Shown here piece by piece: positions 1 to 11,408 of a stretch of 59,857 nt of DNA. How positions within the stretch are numbered: the stretch's first letter is position 1; each line of letters opens with the position of its first letter. The DNA lies in contig JAAYAY010000325.1 in NCBI GenBank assembly GCA_012719125.1, forward strand, positions 1-59,857. The letters run 5' to 3'. The notes under the pieces were generated by a model. The model saw nothing but the letters and a program-made list of their open reading frames with translations, was not told where the DNA came from and ran no database searches. Position numbers and translations under genes: made by a program. The DNA is from Planctomycetaceae bacterium. Its GTDB lineage: Bacteria; Planctomycetota; Planctomycetia; Pirellulales; Thermoguttaceae.

Positions 1-170
1 CGAATGAAGGCGCGACGCGCGGCCTCATAATACATGGGAGTCGTCAGTTGAGCGCTGGGAAAGAGCCACTGTCGGCTGCGGTGGGTCTTCCAGACCTCCC
101 GAAGCATCTGCAGAATCGGCTCGGTCAACCCCACCAAAAACCTCCCCAACTGTTCACTTTTCCTATTGAA
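1..170 (-). pseudogene. tyrosine recombinase (phage integrase family) fragment, runs off the left edge
   Basis: The minus strand is open from an in-frame TAA at 171-173 to the window edge. It reads as a peptide containing LREVWKTHRSRQWLFPSAQ, which resembles the segment before the catalytic HxxR box of tyrosine recombinases that travel with IS91-type elements (Leu-Leu-Arg-x-Tyr/Phe-Trp-x-Thr-His-Arg ... Trp-Leu-Phe-Pro). The N-terminal part is missing because of the upstream stop, and there is no good start codon or ribosome site, so this is probably a decayed remnant; the catalytic C-terminus would lie outside the window. The assignment rests on motif recognition only. Confidence 0.45.
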
Positions 171-249
171 TTATCCGCCCAAATCGATATACTGTACGCA
201 TGAACATATACACGCCCCGCCACAATCCCCTCGACCTCCTCCGCGATCA

Positions 250-360
250 CCCCCACCGCCCACCGCCCGAATTGGAATTCTCTCCGTTTGTTGACCAAAA
301 CGATCCCCACCGCTCACAGCCCAATTCGGAATTCTCTCAGTCTGTTGACCAAAACAATCC
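250..360. repeat. 54-bp imperfect tandem repeat, two copies
   Basis: The blocks GGAATTCTCTC and TGTTGACCAAAAC occur twice at a spacing of exactly 54 bp (GAATTCTCT at 275 and 329; the TTGACCAAAA block ends at 300 and 354). A weaker third start follows after 360. 54 bp is 18 codons, and the minus strand would read an 18-residue peptide repeat, but no gene can be supported around it. It lies next to the recombinase fragment. Confidence 0.7.
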
Positions 361-777
361 CCACCATCCACCACTCGAGCCCAAGCCGCGGCAACTCCGC
401 AATCCGCCCTTCACACAAACACGCCCGCACGACGCATACAAACTCGGAACCAAGACTCCAAATCCCCGTGCTCGGTTCCCCAAAGAAATCGCCGGTTCCT
501 GCCACCGCCGCTCCCGCTCCCCCCGCCAGCTCCAAAACAACCCGCATCTGCCCGCTCCCCCATGGAGAGGGGCCTGCCGGTTCCGCACCCCCAGAATCGC
601 CGTAACTCCATGCGTCGCCGAACCTTAGCTACTCCATGGCTCATGCACCTATCGATCGACGTTTGCGCCACCGAACGCACCAACCGTCCCATGGCTTGGC
701 TCGCGATAGACGAGTCTTCCGGCAGGCCTTATCGTTGGCTCCGGAGAGCCAACCTGCGCACTTCGGGTTGGCGTCAA
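361..777. other. gene-free stretch with a small palindrome
   Basis: Only antisense or out-of-frame shadows are open here. The one clear structure is the hairpin GTTGGCTC-CGGA-GAGCCAAC at 734-753, just beyond the stop codon of alaS, where it could help terminate transcription. It belongs to the TTGGCTC/GAGCCAA palindrome family that recurs near 54.4 and 56.6 kb. Confidence 0.5.
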
Positions 778-3390
<2,613 letters not shown>

Positions 3391-3868
3391 GGCGGGGCAA
3401 GGGGCGTTGGAGACGTCCCGTTCCGATGTAGGGATGCTTGATATAACTCGTTATCGCCACAACTTTTACGCGTGCGTTCGTGTCATGAACCGCCAGGGCA
3501 TGGCAACACCGAATCCCCCATGATACCGGTTTGCGGGAAACGTGAAAAGGCAGTGTTTGGCGGCGTCCGGGCCGATCAACGGACGAGCATCCAAGCGGCA
3601 TGCCGAGGAGACCACGATCGGATGGCGCAGCAGAAGTTGACAACGAATGACCAATGCCATGGACGAGAACTGCTGCTCCGCGGTTTACGGTGGATCACGT
3701 GGTGGTCGACGTGAAGGAAGTGGAGGCGTACGTTTTTCAGGCCGTAACGTTTCATCCCATTTACGTTGCACCGATGTGCGGTTCGGATGAACCAGATTCC
3801 TTCCGTCCGCCTGCCTGAGCGCAAATCGCCTTTTCATCGGAGTACCCTGCCGATAGAATGTTGCGACC
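3391..3868. other. divergent intergenic region between alaS and the NUDIX gene
   Basis: This gap must carry the promoters of both flanking genes. Several short open frames occur on both strands, but none has recognisable family motifs or a convincing ribosome site. I see no strong promoter consensus or palindrome in it. Confidence 0.5.
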
Positions 3869-4297
3869 ATGGCAAAGAAAGAGAATAAGATCCTGCAAGC
3901 CGGCTGCGTTCCTTTTCGTTTCCGAAAGGAGCGACTCGAGATCTGCCTGATCACCACGCGCAAGGGGCGTTGGGGATTCCCCAAAGGGATCATCGATCCG
4001 GGCGAAACGCCGGAGCAGACGGCGCTCAAGGAAGCTGAGGAAGAGGCCGGTCTAAGCGGGAAAGTCAACGGCAAGGCGATCGGCTCTTATCGCTACCGCA
4101 AGTGGGGTGTCGAACTCGTGTGCACCATGTTCCTGATGAAGGTCACCTCGATCGAGGATCACTGGGAGGAGTCATGGCGGCAGCGGGAGTGGTTCTCGCT
4201 CGATGCCGCCCGGCAGATTCTCGATCGGGAAGAACTTCTTCCGCTGGTGGATGCTGCCGAGGCGCGGCTCACCAAGCAGGTTGCCAAGAAGACGTAG
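3869..4297 (+). CDS. NUDIX hydrolase
   Basis: A 142-residue single-domain protein of the NUDIX superfamily, which hydrolyses nucleoside diphosphates linked to another moiety. The NUDIX box reads GIIDPGETPEQTAL, then KEAEEEAGL (about residues 49-71): the glycine, the spaced glutamate and the metal-binding EE pair are kept, but the usual Arg of REUXEE is Lys. The N-terminal segment AGCVPFRF and the WGFPKG lead-in resemble the Ap4A/diphosphoinositol-polyphosphate type. The substrate cannot be told from sequence. The gene converges with the O-antigen ligase gene, leaving a 15-bp gap. Confidence 0.9.
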   Translation: MAKKENKILQAGCVPFRFRKERLEICLITTRKGRWGFPKGIIDPGETPEQTALKEAEEEAGLSGKVNGKAIGSYRYRKWGVELVCTMFLMKVTSIEDHWEESWRQREWFSLDAARQILDREELLPLVDAAEARLTKQVAKKT

Positions 4298-4312
4298 CGG
4301 ATCGCAGGTCGC

Positions 4313-5710
4313 TCAGGCGGCCGCGGCGCCGGCTGGCACGCTGTTGCTCCGATCGCTGCTGCGTTGCTGTGCGTATCGGTCCGCGTCCTGGCGGATGGCG
4401 ATCATCGTGCCGGCCAGGAAGTAGAGGATCATGTTGATCATCGGGACGAGCGTCACGTCGTGGAACATACCGTTGACGAAGTAGTTGGCGAAGAAAGCCA
4501 GGAAGAGCAGGGCGAACTGGCGCATCCAGAGGGGCGTGTCGGGATCGCGCCAAACGGACCACGCGTCGCGCAGCCATAGGGCGAGGACAATCGCGAACAG
4601 TCCGGCGCCGACCAGACCCAACTCGACCAGGAAGTTGAGCAGGACATTGTGCTGGATAAAGGGCTCCGCCTTTTCCAGGGGCAGGCCCCAGGGCCGCTGG
4701 CTCAGGTACTGGTCGTGTTCCTCCTCGTAATGGGCGAACCCGCAGCCGGTCAGGGGTCGGTCGGCGAACATCTTCAGTGCCACGACGGCCAGGATCGGCC
4801 GCAGCTTGACCGAATCGGCGGTGGCGGCAGCCGTCTGGGCCTTGTCGCGTTTGAAGCGGAGCAGGCTTTCCCACTGGGTGGCGCCGACGGCGCCGGCAAC
4901 CAGGAGGCAAGCGGCCAGTATGGGCAGCCGGAATTGTCGCGGTATGGCAAGGCCGCCGATCGCGACCAGGCCGAAACCTGCACCGAGCCAGGCCGTTCGG
5001 GTCATGGTGGAGTAGACGCCGGCCATGAGGAGCAGGGCGGTCGCCCCCAACAGCATGCGGCCGAGCCGGCCCGTGTTCGGCCAGAGGAGAACGGTCGATG
5101 CCAGGCACAGCCCAAGCAGGATTCCCGCCCCGGCCGGGTTCATTAAGGGTCCGCGGGCGCGTCCGAGGAACTCCAGGTTGTCGGTTGCCGCGACGTACTT
5201 GGGATAGACGAGCCAGGTCAGGCCGTGTGTTTCGGCGACGGCCGTGACGCCAAGATAGACGCCGAACGCGGCAAATGCGGCGAGCATGCCGATGACGGTT
5301 CGTTTCGTGTAGTCCGCATGCCGGGCAACCCAGTAGACGCCGAGCGGCAGGAGGTGGTAGAAGAGCAATTGCGAAAGGGGGCGCGAGTCGGCGTGGCGGA
5401 AGTCGAAGGCGACAACATTGGCGACGACAACCAGATAAAAAGCCCCCAGGAAGAGGTCGGCTCGCGTCAAGGGCCGCGGTACGGTCGCACCGGTCAGGCG
5501 GGCGACGGCATAGTAGGCGATCAGGGCCCCCCAGAGCAGGCGATCGAGCGAAATCTGCACCGGACCGGCGGAGAAGTGGAAGAAGAAGGGTCCCAGGCAA
5601 ACACCCGCGGCCAGGACAAGCAGGCATCCTGCCACCAGGCCGCCTCGGCGGTAGAAGAAAACCAGCCACAGGGCGGCGACCAGAGCGAGTAAGGCGAGTA
5701 CGGCGATCAT
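4313..5710 (-). CDS. O-antigen ligase/polymerase family membrane protein (Wzy_C)
   Basis: A 465-residue polytopic membrane protein with about ten or more hydrophobic segments, beginning MIAVLALLALVAALWLVFFY. A large soluble loop in the second half contains the features of the Wzy_C/O-antigen ligase family (LTGCGFAHYEEEHDQYL, about residues 318-334, followed by HNVLLNFLVELGLVG, the typical HN-x-LL-x4-E-x-G-L motif). Family members polymerise polysaccharide repeat units or ligate them to a carrier at the periplasmic face. It lies 27 bp downstream of the Wzz-type gene on the same strand, so the two probably form an operon for exopolysaccharide assembly. Ligase and polymerase cannot be separated by sequence alone. 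Confidence 0.88.
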   Translation of the reverse strand: MIAVLALLALVAALWLVFFYRRGGLVAGCLLVLAAGVCLGPFFFHFSAGPVQISLDRLLWGALIAYYAVARLTGATVPRPLTRADLFLGAFYLVVVANVVAFDFRHADSRPLSQLLFYHLLPLGVYWVARHADYTKRTVIGMLAAFAAFGVYLGVTAVAETHGLTWLVYPKYVAATDNLEFLGRARGPLMNPAGAGILLGLCLASTVLLWPNTGRLGRMLLGATALLLMAGVYSTMTRTAWLGAGFGLVAIGGLAIPRQFRLPILAACLLVAGAVGATQWESLLRFKRDKAQTAAATADSVKLRPILAVVALKMFADRPLTGCGFAHYEEEHDQYLSQRPWGLPLEKAEPFIQHNVLLNFLVELGLVGAGLFAIVLALWLRDAWSVWRDPDTPLWMRQFALLFLAFFANYFVNGMFHDVTLVPMINMILYFLAGTMIAIRQDADRYAQQRSSDRSNSVPAGAAAA

Positions 5711-5737
5711 CAGGGTCTCATGAGCGTTGGCCTCACA

Positions 5738-7381
5738 TCACGCCGAGCCGACGCGGCGGAGGGCTTCCTTCAGTGTCATCCCGGCATCGCCGTTTTGCGA
5801 GAAATCACGGTCCGGCATCCGTAGATCCTGTTGGATCGAGGTCAACAGTTCTGCTTCGATCGGCTGCCGTAGCGGCTTGGTGCCGGTGCCAGCGGGAGCA
5901 GTCACTCTCACCGGTTCCGTTCGTGGCGGAGCAGGCCGAGACTCTCTTTCGTCGTTCTGCAAAGCTTGCGTCCTGTCGGGGGATTCGAGCACGACCACCA
6001 CCTCGGGGCTGCTTTGACTTAATTCCCACTCGGCACCGGGCATGGGGGCCGTGAGAACGAGGAGTCCCATTCCTGCCAGCAGGCCGGCTACGGCGCCGAC
6101 CAGGACGATGAGTTTGCGTCCGGGACCGGCTGGCCGGGTGCCTACGGTCGGCACGTCGATGCGTCCGATGAGGCTGGCCGCATCCGCACCGGCCTGGGCG
6201 GCTTCGGCTTGCGACAGATCGTCTTCAGCCTGGCGAAGCAGTTCGGCGCAGTTGGCGGTTTCCGCCAGATTCGAGCCGTAGGCTGCCCGGAGCGAGGCGA
6301 GCCGAGCCAGCCGCTTGTCGAGGTCGTCGAGGCGTAGTTGCAGCGACTCCCGCTGTTTCTCCTGGAGCCGCAGTTCGAGTTCCAGGCCGGAGATGGCTTC
6401 CGACAGTTCGGCGTGGATATTCCGGCGCACTTCCTGCTCCGATTCGCGGGCGGCGATGACCGCGGGGTGGATGTCGGACATCGTGCCGAGCAGGGTCGCC
6501 GTTCTCAACTGGGCGATGACCAAGCCTTCCTTCAGTTGGCGGAGGCCGGGCTGTGATTCGATCAGGCGGTTGGGAGTTGCCACCAGCCGCTGGGGATCTT
6601 CCCGGGCTGCCTTGAGCAGATCCATGAGTTCCACAGTAGAATTGCGGCTGTTCTGAACCTGTCGCAACTCGTTGCGGATCTCGGTTGCCATGCGTTGGAG
6701 CGAGGTCTCGCCCGTCAGGGAGTTCTGAAGCATTCGCAGATCGCCCAGGTCTTCGCCGACTTCGGCTTCGGTCTTAGCGACTCTCGTTGTGGCTTCGTCC
6801 AGGTTCTTTCGGGCCAAGTCTACGGCACGGCGAAGTTCCACCGACATGCTCTTGGCGGTGTCATCCCGCAATTGCTGGTAGTCTTGTTCCAACTGGTCTC
6901 GGACGGCGGCAACGAGCGCAACGGCGCGTTGCCGGTCGCGGTCGCGTACGGTCAAGTAGAAGACCTCGGTCCGTCCCAACTCGGCGCCTTTGGGAGGAGT
7001 CAGGGCGACGTTTTCGCGGAAATCGTCGACTTCCTTTTCCGTCGGCCAGGGAGCGGAAGGATACTGCCGTCTTGCCGGAGGTCCGACGATTTCGAGGGCG
7101 GCGGCCAGCACGGCGCGGCTCTTGGCCAGTTCGAGCACGGTTTCCTGGGCGGTGCGCCGTTCTTCGGAGTGGCCGAATTTTCCCGGCCCCAGGGCGTTGT
7201 TGGCAGCCTCGTTGCGAATCGTCAGGGCCTGCGAAGCGTCCCATTCGGACGGTTTCAACGCGGCAAAGACGGTGGTTGCCGCCGCGATCAGGACGGCCGG
7301 CAAGATCCAGCGCCAACGATATCTGTACAGCCACGCCACCAGTTGTGCCGGGTCAACGTACGTCGGTCTAATGTCCTGCAT
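5738..7381 (-). CDS. Wzz/GumC-type polysaccharide chain-length determinant
   Basis: Polysaccharide co-polymerase of about 547 residues. It has a first membrane segment near residues 26-44 (WRWILPAVLIAAATTVFAAL), a long charged coiled-coil region and a second membrane helix near 425-447 (LIVLVGAVAGLLAGMGLLVL). Unlike many GumC proteins it has no C-terminal tyrosine-kinase domain; a tail of about 100 residues follows instead. I chose the ATG at 7381 because it gives the family-like start MQDIRPTYVDPAQL and has GGGAG 8 bp upstream; the frame stays open to 7534, but that extension looks non-coding. Its operon partner is the O-antigen ligase gene just downstream. Confidence 0.88.
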   Translation of the reverse strand: MQDIRPTYVDPAQLVAWLYRYRWRWILPAVLIAAATTVFAALKPSEWDASQALTIRNEAANNALGPGKFGHSEERRTAQETVLELAKSRAVLAAALEIVGPPARRQYPSAPWPTEKEVDDFRENVALTPPKGAELGRTEVFYLTVRDRDRQRAVALVAAVRDQLEQDYQQLRDDTAKSMSVELRRAVDLARKNLDEATTRVAKTEAEVGEDLGDLRMLQNSLTGETSLQRMATEIRNELRQVQNSRNSTVELMDLLKAAREDPQRLVATPNRLIESQPGLRQLKEGLVIAQLRTATLLGTMSDIHPAVIAARESEQEVRRNIHAELSEAISGLELELRLQEKQRESLQLRLDDLDKRLARLASLRAAYGSNLAETANCAELLRQAEDDLSQAEAAQAGADAASLIGRIDVPTVGTRPAGPGRKLIVLVGAVAGLLAGMGLLVLTAPMPGAEWELSQSSPEVVVVLESPDRTQALQNDERESRPAPPRTEPVRVTAPAGTGTKPLRQPIEAELLTSIQQDLRMPDRDFSQNGDAGMTLKEALRRVGSA

Positions 7382-7751
7382 TCTGTGCTCCCGTCGAGGA
7401 TGCCGTTTCAAGGAGCCGTGCGGCGCCCGGCACCTACTCTGCCCCTGCAAGTATGGCATCTGGATTACCGTCTCGACGTGTTGACGTAGCCGTTGGTGAT
7501 CGTCTTTCCTCCTCGCCATGTTGACAAAAGGCAACGTGTACGGCTCGAATCCGGAGCAAATCGCAGAATCGGGACAATCGGAGTTCGAGCCGGCCGCGGC
7601 GAACTCCTTCTGCCGTGGGAGTCACGGTGTCGAGCGAGGTTTTTTCGCTCCGAAAGCCGGGTGAAATCGTTTGCTTTCGCGTGGAGGTAACGGAGAGTTG
7701 TTACGAGCAGCATTGGGCAATCTTGTGTCTTGGCTGGAGCTACGTCGATCG
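7382..7751. other. divergent promoter region of the exopolysaccharide locus
   Basis: A gap of 370 bp between the leftward wzz-type gene and the rightward transferase gene. It should hold both promoters of the locus. No convincing gene or long palindrome is present, and I cannot assign promoter boxes with confidence. Confidence 0.45.
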
Positions 7752-8858
7752 ATGGAAGTCGTCCGGTATTCGTCGCTTGAAGAACTGCAGATCCACGCTG
7801 CTGCGTGGGACGATCTGGCGGGAGACATTCCCTTCCGATCGTGGACCTGGCAGTCGGTGTGGTGGCGGCACTACGGGGCGATCGGACAGCTCTGCGTTCT
7901 GGCGGTGTTCGAGGGTGCGGACCTCGTCGGGATTGCGCCTTGGTACCGGACAACGTCCGCCTCCCACGGGCAAACCATCCGTTTTCTGGGCGACGTGGAG
8001 GTCTGTTCCGAGTATCCAACCGTTCTCTGCCGACGAGGCCGCGAGGAAGGAGTCACGACCGCCCTTGTCGAGTGGCTGTCCAAGGTGCGGGGGGCCGATC
8101 GTTGGGACGTTCTCGAACTGGCGCCGGTCGACGGTAACGACTCGATGGTGCCGGCGTTGGCTCAGCAAATGACGGAACGCGGGTGCCGTCTGCACACTCG
8201 ACCCGGGCACGGCTGCTGGCGTGTGATCCTGCCGCCGACCTGGGACGAATACCTGCAGATGCCGTCGAAGAACTTCCGCTCGCAGATCAAGCGATTGCGG
8301 AGACAGTATTTGGATAGCGGATCGACCGTTTGGCACACGGCGCGTACGGAGGAGGAGTTGGCCGTTGCCCAGAGGGTGCTCGTCGATCTTCACCAGAGGC
8401 GCCGCAACAGTTTGGGACAACCCGGTTGTTTTGCATGGCCTCGTTACCGGGCTTTTCAGGAGGAAGTCTTGCCGGAATTGCTGCGGGAGTCGCGTCTGGG
8501 ACTGAAGTGGGTCGAGTTCGAGGGGAGGCCGATTGCTTCCGAGTACCTGTTGCTCGGCGGGCGTACGGTTTACTGCTATCAGGGCGGGATATCGCCGGAG
8601 GATTCCCAGCGATCGCCAGGACGGATCGCCCTGTTGTGCGCGTTCAAAGAAGCGATCGAACAGGGATACACGGCGTTCGACTTCCTCCGCGGGAACGAAC
8701 CTTACAAGCAACAATGGCGGGCGCAACATCAACCGAACCTGGAATTGCGGATCGTCGCCGATCGGACTTCGGCACAGTTGCGTCACGGGATGTGGCTGGC
8801 CGGAGTCGATGCCAAGGAATGGCTCAAAGGCGCCATGACGGCGATGCATTTCCGATGA
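7752..8858 (+). CDS. GNAT-fold acyltransferase of the FemAB/BioF2-like type, exopolysaccharide locus
   Basis: A 368-residue soluble protein whose C-terminal half matches the Acetyltransf_6 (FemAB-like GNAT) pattern: FRSQIKRLRRQYLDSG, then a conserved LHQRRRNSLGQPGCF, and AFDFLRGNEPYKQQW near the end (the D-FLRG-x-E-x-YK-x-W signature). Such proteins sit in many exopolysaccharide and exosortase loci and are thought to add acyl or aminoacyl groups to the polymer or its precursor. The ATG at 7752 (MEVVRYSSLEEL) fits the family start and has TGGAG about 12 bp upstream; the frame is also open to an upstream ATG at 7671. The deacetylase gene follows after 72 bp. Confidence 0.85.
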   Translation: MEVVRYSSLEELQIHAAAWDDLAGDIPFRSWTWQSVWWRHYGAIGQLCVLAVFEGADLVGIAPWYRTTSASHGQTIRFLGDVEVCSEYPTVLCRRGREEGVTTALVEWLSKVRGADRWDVLELAPVDGNDSMVPALAQQMTERGCRLHTRPGHGCWRVILPPTWDEYLQMPSKNFRSQIKRLRRQYLDSGSTVWHTARTEEELAVAQRVLVDLHQRRRNSLGQPGCFAWPRYRAFQEEVLPELLRESRLGLKWVEFEGRPIASEYLLLGGRTVYCYQGGISPEDSQRSPGRIALLCAFKEAIEQGYTAFDFLRGNEPYKQQWRAQHQPNLELRIVADRTSAQLRHGMWLAGVDAKEWLKGAMTAMHFR

Positions 8859-8930
8859 ACCGGACAAAGCGGGTCTTCCAAGGCGGGCGGACGAAAAGTA
8901 CTCACCGGTTAGACGCTCCAGGATTGAAGG

Positions 8931-9812
8931 ATGCCCATCCGCAAACTCACTTGCTGCCGATCGCTTCTGCTTCATGCCTACTACTACGGCACGTGGCCCG
9001 CCCGAACCCTGCGCAACCGGCGAGCCTCGGCCGCCGGTCAAGCCCCGGTGCCGATCCTGTTCTACCACCGCGTGGCCGACGACTGCGCAAATTCGTGGAC
9101 GGTTTCCAATCGCGACTTCGAGCGGCAAATCCGTTGGCTCACCCGGCGGTTCGAGATCGTTCCGCTGGAGGAAGTGCAGAGACGCATCCGGGGGCATGCC
9201 GCCCCGGCGAAACGGCCTGCGGTGAGTATCACTTTTGACGACGGCCACGCCGACAACTGCCGGCACGCCATTCCCTTGCTGATCAAGCATCGCATTCCCT
9301 GCACCTACTTTGTCGCCGTGGACCACATTGTTTCGGGTGAACCCTTTGCGTCGGACGGATGTGCTCCCAACACGGTCGAGCAGATCCGGGCGATGGCGGC
9401 GGCGGGGATCGAAATCGGTTGCCACACGGCGACGCACGCCGACTTGGGAGCGATTCGCGACCAGGCAAGACTGCACTACGAGATCGTCGACGCGATGCGG
9501 CTGCTGGAGGACATCGTTCAGCGGAAAGTGCGCTATTTTGCCTTTCCCTACGGGCAATACGTCAACATGAGTTCCGCCGCTTTTCAGATGGCTCGGGAGG
9601 CGGGTTTCGAGGCCGCGTGCAGCGCTTACGGCGGCTACAACTACCCCGGCGACGACCCGTTCCATCTTCAGCGCATCCACGCCGACCCCGGCATGATCCG
9701 GGTGAAGAACCGAGTGACAATTGATTCGCGGATGGCCGGAACGGTTCGGTATTGCCCGACCCCGATCGACGCACTTGGCGACGTCCCCACCACAAGCGGA
9801 TGCGTCGGCTGA
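8931..9812 (+). CDS. polysaccharide deacetylase (NodB domain)
   Basis: A 293-residue carbohydrate esterase family 4 type protein, expected to remove N- or O-acetyl groups from sugars of the exported polymer. The NodB catalytic motif SITFDDGHADN lies near residues 99-109 with both aspartates, and the metal-binding HxxxH motif is GCHTATHAD near 163. FAFPYGQY, the third conserved block, follows. No clear signal peptide is present, so it may act in the cytoplasm or be exported with help. Its stop codon is 1 bp before the flippase start, implying translational coupling. Confidence 0.92.
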   Translation: MPIRKLTCCRSLLLHAYYYGTWPARTLRNRRASAAGQAPVPILFYHRVADDCANSWTVSNRDFERQIRWLTRRFEIVPLEEVQRRIRGHAAPAKRPAVSITFDDGHADNCRHAIPLLIKHRIPCTYFVAVDHIVSGEPFASDGCAPNTVEQIRAMAAAGIEIGCHTATHADLGAIRDQARLHYEIVDAMRLLEDIVQRKVRYFAFPYGQYVNMSSAAFQMAREAGFEAACSAYGGYNYPGDDPFHLQRIHADPGMIRVKNRVTIDSRMAGTVRYCPTPIDALGDVPTTSGCVG

Positions 9813-9813
9813 T

Positions 9814-11352
9814 ATGAACGACCGTCAGGAACGACAACTCGACGCCGAGCCGGGAATGGTCGCAGAGAGCATGGCCGACGGAATTCTCATTCTGTTGGTG
9901 CTGACGATCGTTCAACGCTCCGTGGGTTTTGTGCGATCGATTCTATTCTGCCGCTGGCTCGATCCGGAACAACTCGGCGAGTGGGACATGGCCTTCGGCT
10001 TCCTGATGCTGGCGGCACCGCTGAGCGTGCTCGCTCTCTCCAGTTCATTCCGGCGTTACGTGGAACACTATCGCCAGCAAGGCCTGCTGCGGCGATTCCT
10101 GTGCCACACGACGGCGGCTTACTTCGCGATTGGCGGCGTGTCGGTGGCTCTGACGCTATCGGTGCGACCTTGGATCTCAACACTCGTATTCGGCAGTCCG
10201 GACCGGGTCGAACTGGTGACGCTGATGGTTCTGTGCCTGGCGGCGATCATCGCGTTTCATTACTTCGTCGACCTGTTCGGCGCCTTTCGCAGCGCCCGGC
10301 TGTTGGCGGGCATTCAGATGGCTAACAGCCTGATCTTTGCCATAGTGGGCATGCTTATGCTCAGTTTCTGTCGCTGCGACGCCTCGTCGGTCGTAATCGC
10401 CTTCGGGATTGCCTGTGCGGCCTGCGCCGCGCTGGGCACGATGGCCGTACGCCGCGTGTGGCCCTCGTTCGTGGAAACCGCCGGTTCCCACGGGGCTTCT
10501 TCCGTGTGGAGGAAGATTTTGCCGTTTGTGGGCTGGGTGTCGCTGGCCAATTTGATGGGATCGATGTTCGACGTGGCCGACCGCTACATGATCGTGCACT
10601 TTTCGACGTTCTCGCCGTCCGAGGCCCTGGCCCAGGTGGGGCTTTATCACAGTTGCCGCGTGGTACCGTTGTTGCTGGTGTCGGTGGTTGCCATGGCCGG
10701 TTCGATCATCACGCCGCACCTGGCCCACGATTGGGAGACCGCCAGGAGGGATCAGGTCAGTTTGAGAATGCAGATGCTCCTGAAGCTCTTCGGCTTCGGG
10801 CTGACCGCCTCGTGCGTTCTCATTCTTCACGCATCGCCACTTCTGTTCGGGGTCGCGTTCGAAGGGAAATTCGTCGGCGCCATGGAGATCCTGCCCTGGA
10901 CGCTTGCCTACTGCTGCTGGTTCGCCCTATTCGCCCTGCTGCAGAACTACGTGTGGTGCTGCGAGAAGGCCCAGTCGGCCATGGTCGCCCTGCTGATCGG
11001 CGCCGTGCTCAACGTGGGCCTCAACATGCTGTTGCTGCCACGTATGGGTTTGCTGGGTGCCGTTCTGGCCACGGCCGTTGCGAACGTCGTTGCCCTGGCG
11101 ATTCTGTTCTACTTCTGCGGGCGTTTCGGCCTGCGACTCGAGCGGTCGACGTGGGTTGCGGTTGCCTTGCCGGTTTGTGTTTGCCTTGGTCCGTGGCTGG
11201 CGACCGTCGTTCTGGCGGCCGTCATCCTCGATGCCGCAACGGGTACGTTTCTGCTCAATCCGGATGAGAAGCGGCAGTTGGTCCAGGCGGCTGGAGAGTA
11301 CCTGCAACGGGCCTTGCGCTACCTGCCGCGACGCGCGCGGGAAGCGACGTAG
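9814..11352 (+). CDS. polysaccharide flippase (Wzx/MurJ-like, MOP superfamily)
   Basis: A 512-residue protein with about 12-14 hydrophobic segments spread along its length (for example FAIVGMLMLSF, LPFVGWVSLANLMGSMFDV, AMVALLIGAVLNVGLNMLLL). The LNVGLNMLLLPRMGLLGA stretch is typical of oligosaccharide flippases, where it appears as a Leu-Asn-x-Leu-LN-x-x-LIP-x-x-G motif. It should move lipid-linked repeat units across the inner membrane, completing a Wzx/Wzy/Wzz-type pathway with the genes of this locus. The ATG at 9814 lies 1 bp after the deacetylase stop; the frame extends further upstream only by overlapping that gene. Confidence 0.88.
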   Translation: MNDRQERQLDAEPGMVAESMADGILILLVLTIVQRSVGFVRSILFCRWLDPEQLGEWDMAFGFLMLAAPLSVLALSSSFRRYVEHYRQQGLLRRFLCHTTAAYFAIGGVSVALTLSVRPWISTLVFGSPDRVELVTLMVLCLAAIIAFHYFVDLFGAFRSARLLAGIQMANSLIFAIVGMLMLSFCRCDASSVVIAFGIACAACAALGTMAVRRVWPSFVETAGSHGASSVWRKILPFVGWVSLANLMGSMFDVADRYMIVHFSTFSPSEALAQVGLYHSCRVVPLLLVSVVAMAGSIITPHLAHDWETARRDQVSLRMQMLLKLFGFGLTASCVLILHASPLLFGVAFEGKFVGAMEILPWTLAYCCWFALFALLQNYVWCCEKAQSAMVALLIGAVLNVGLNMLLLPRMGLLGAVLATAVANVVALAILFYFCGRFGLRLERSTWVAVALPVCVCLGPWLATVVLAAVILDAATGTFLLNPDEKRQLVQAAGEYLQRALRYLPRRAREAT

Positions 11353-11408
11353 CGAAGGTCTTGTCAGATCGTTTTCGGCCGCTGCCTGTGAACTCGGCAT
11401 TCACCAGG

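Noticed and set aside
7740-9680. 646-codon minus-strand frame over the transferase and deacetylase genes
   Set aside because: Lies opposite two genes with clear catalytic motifs and has no recognisable motif itself.
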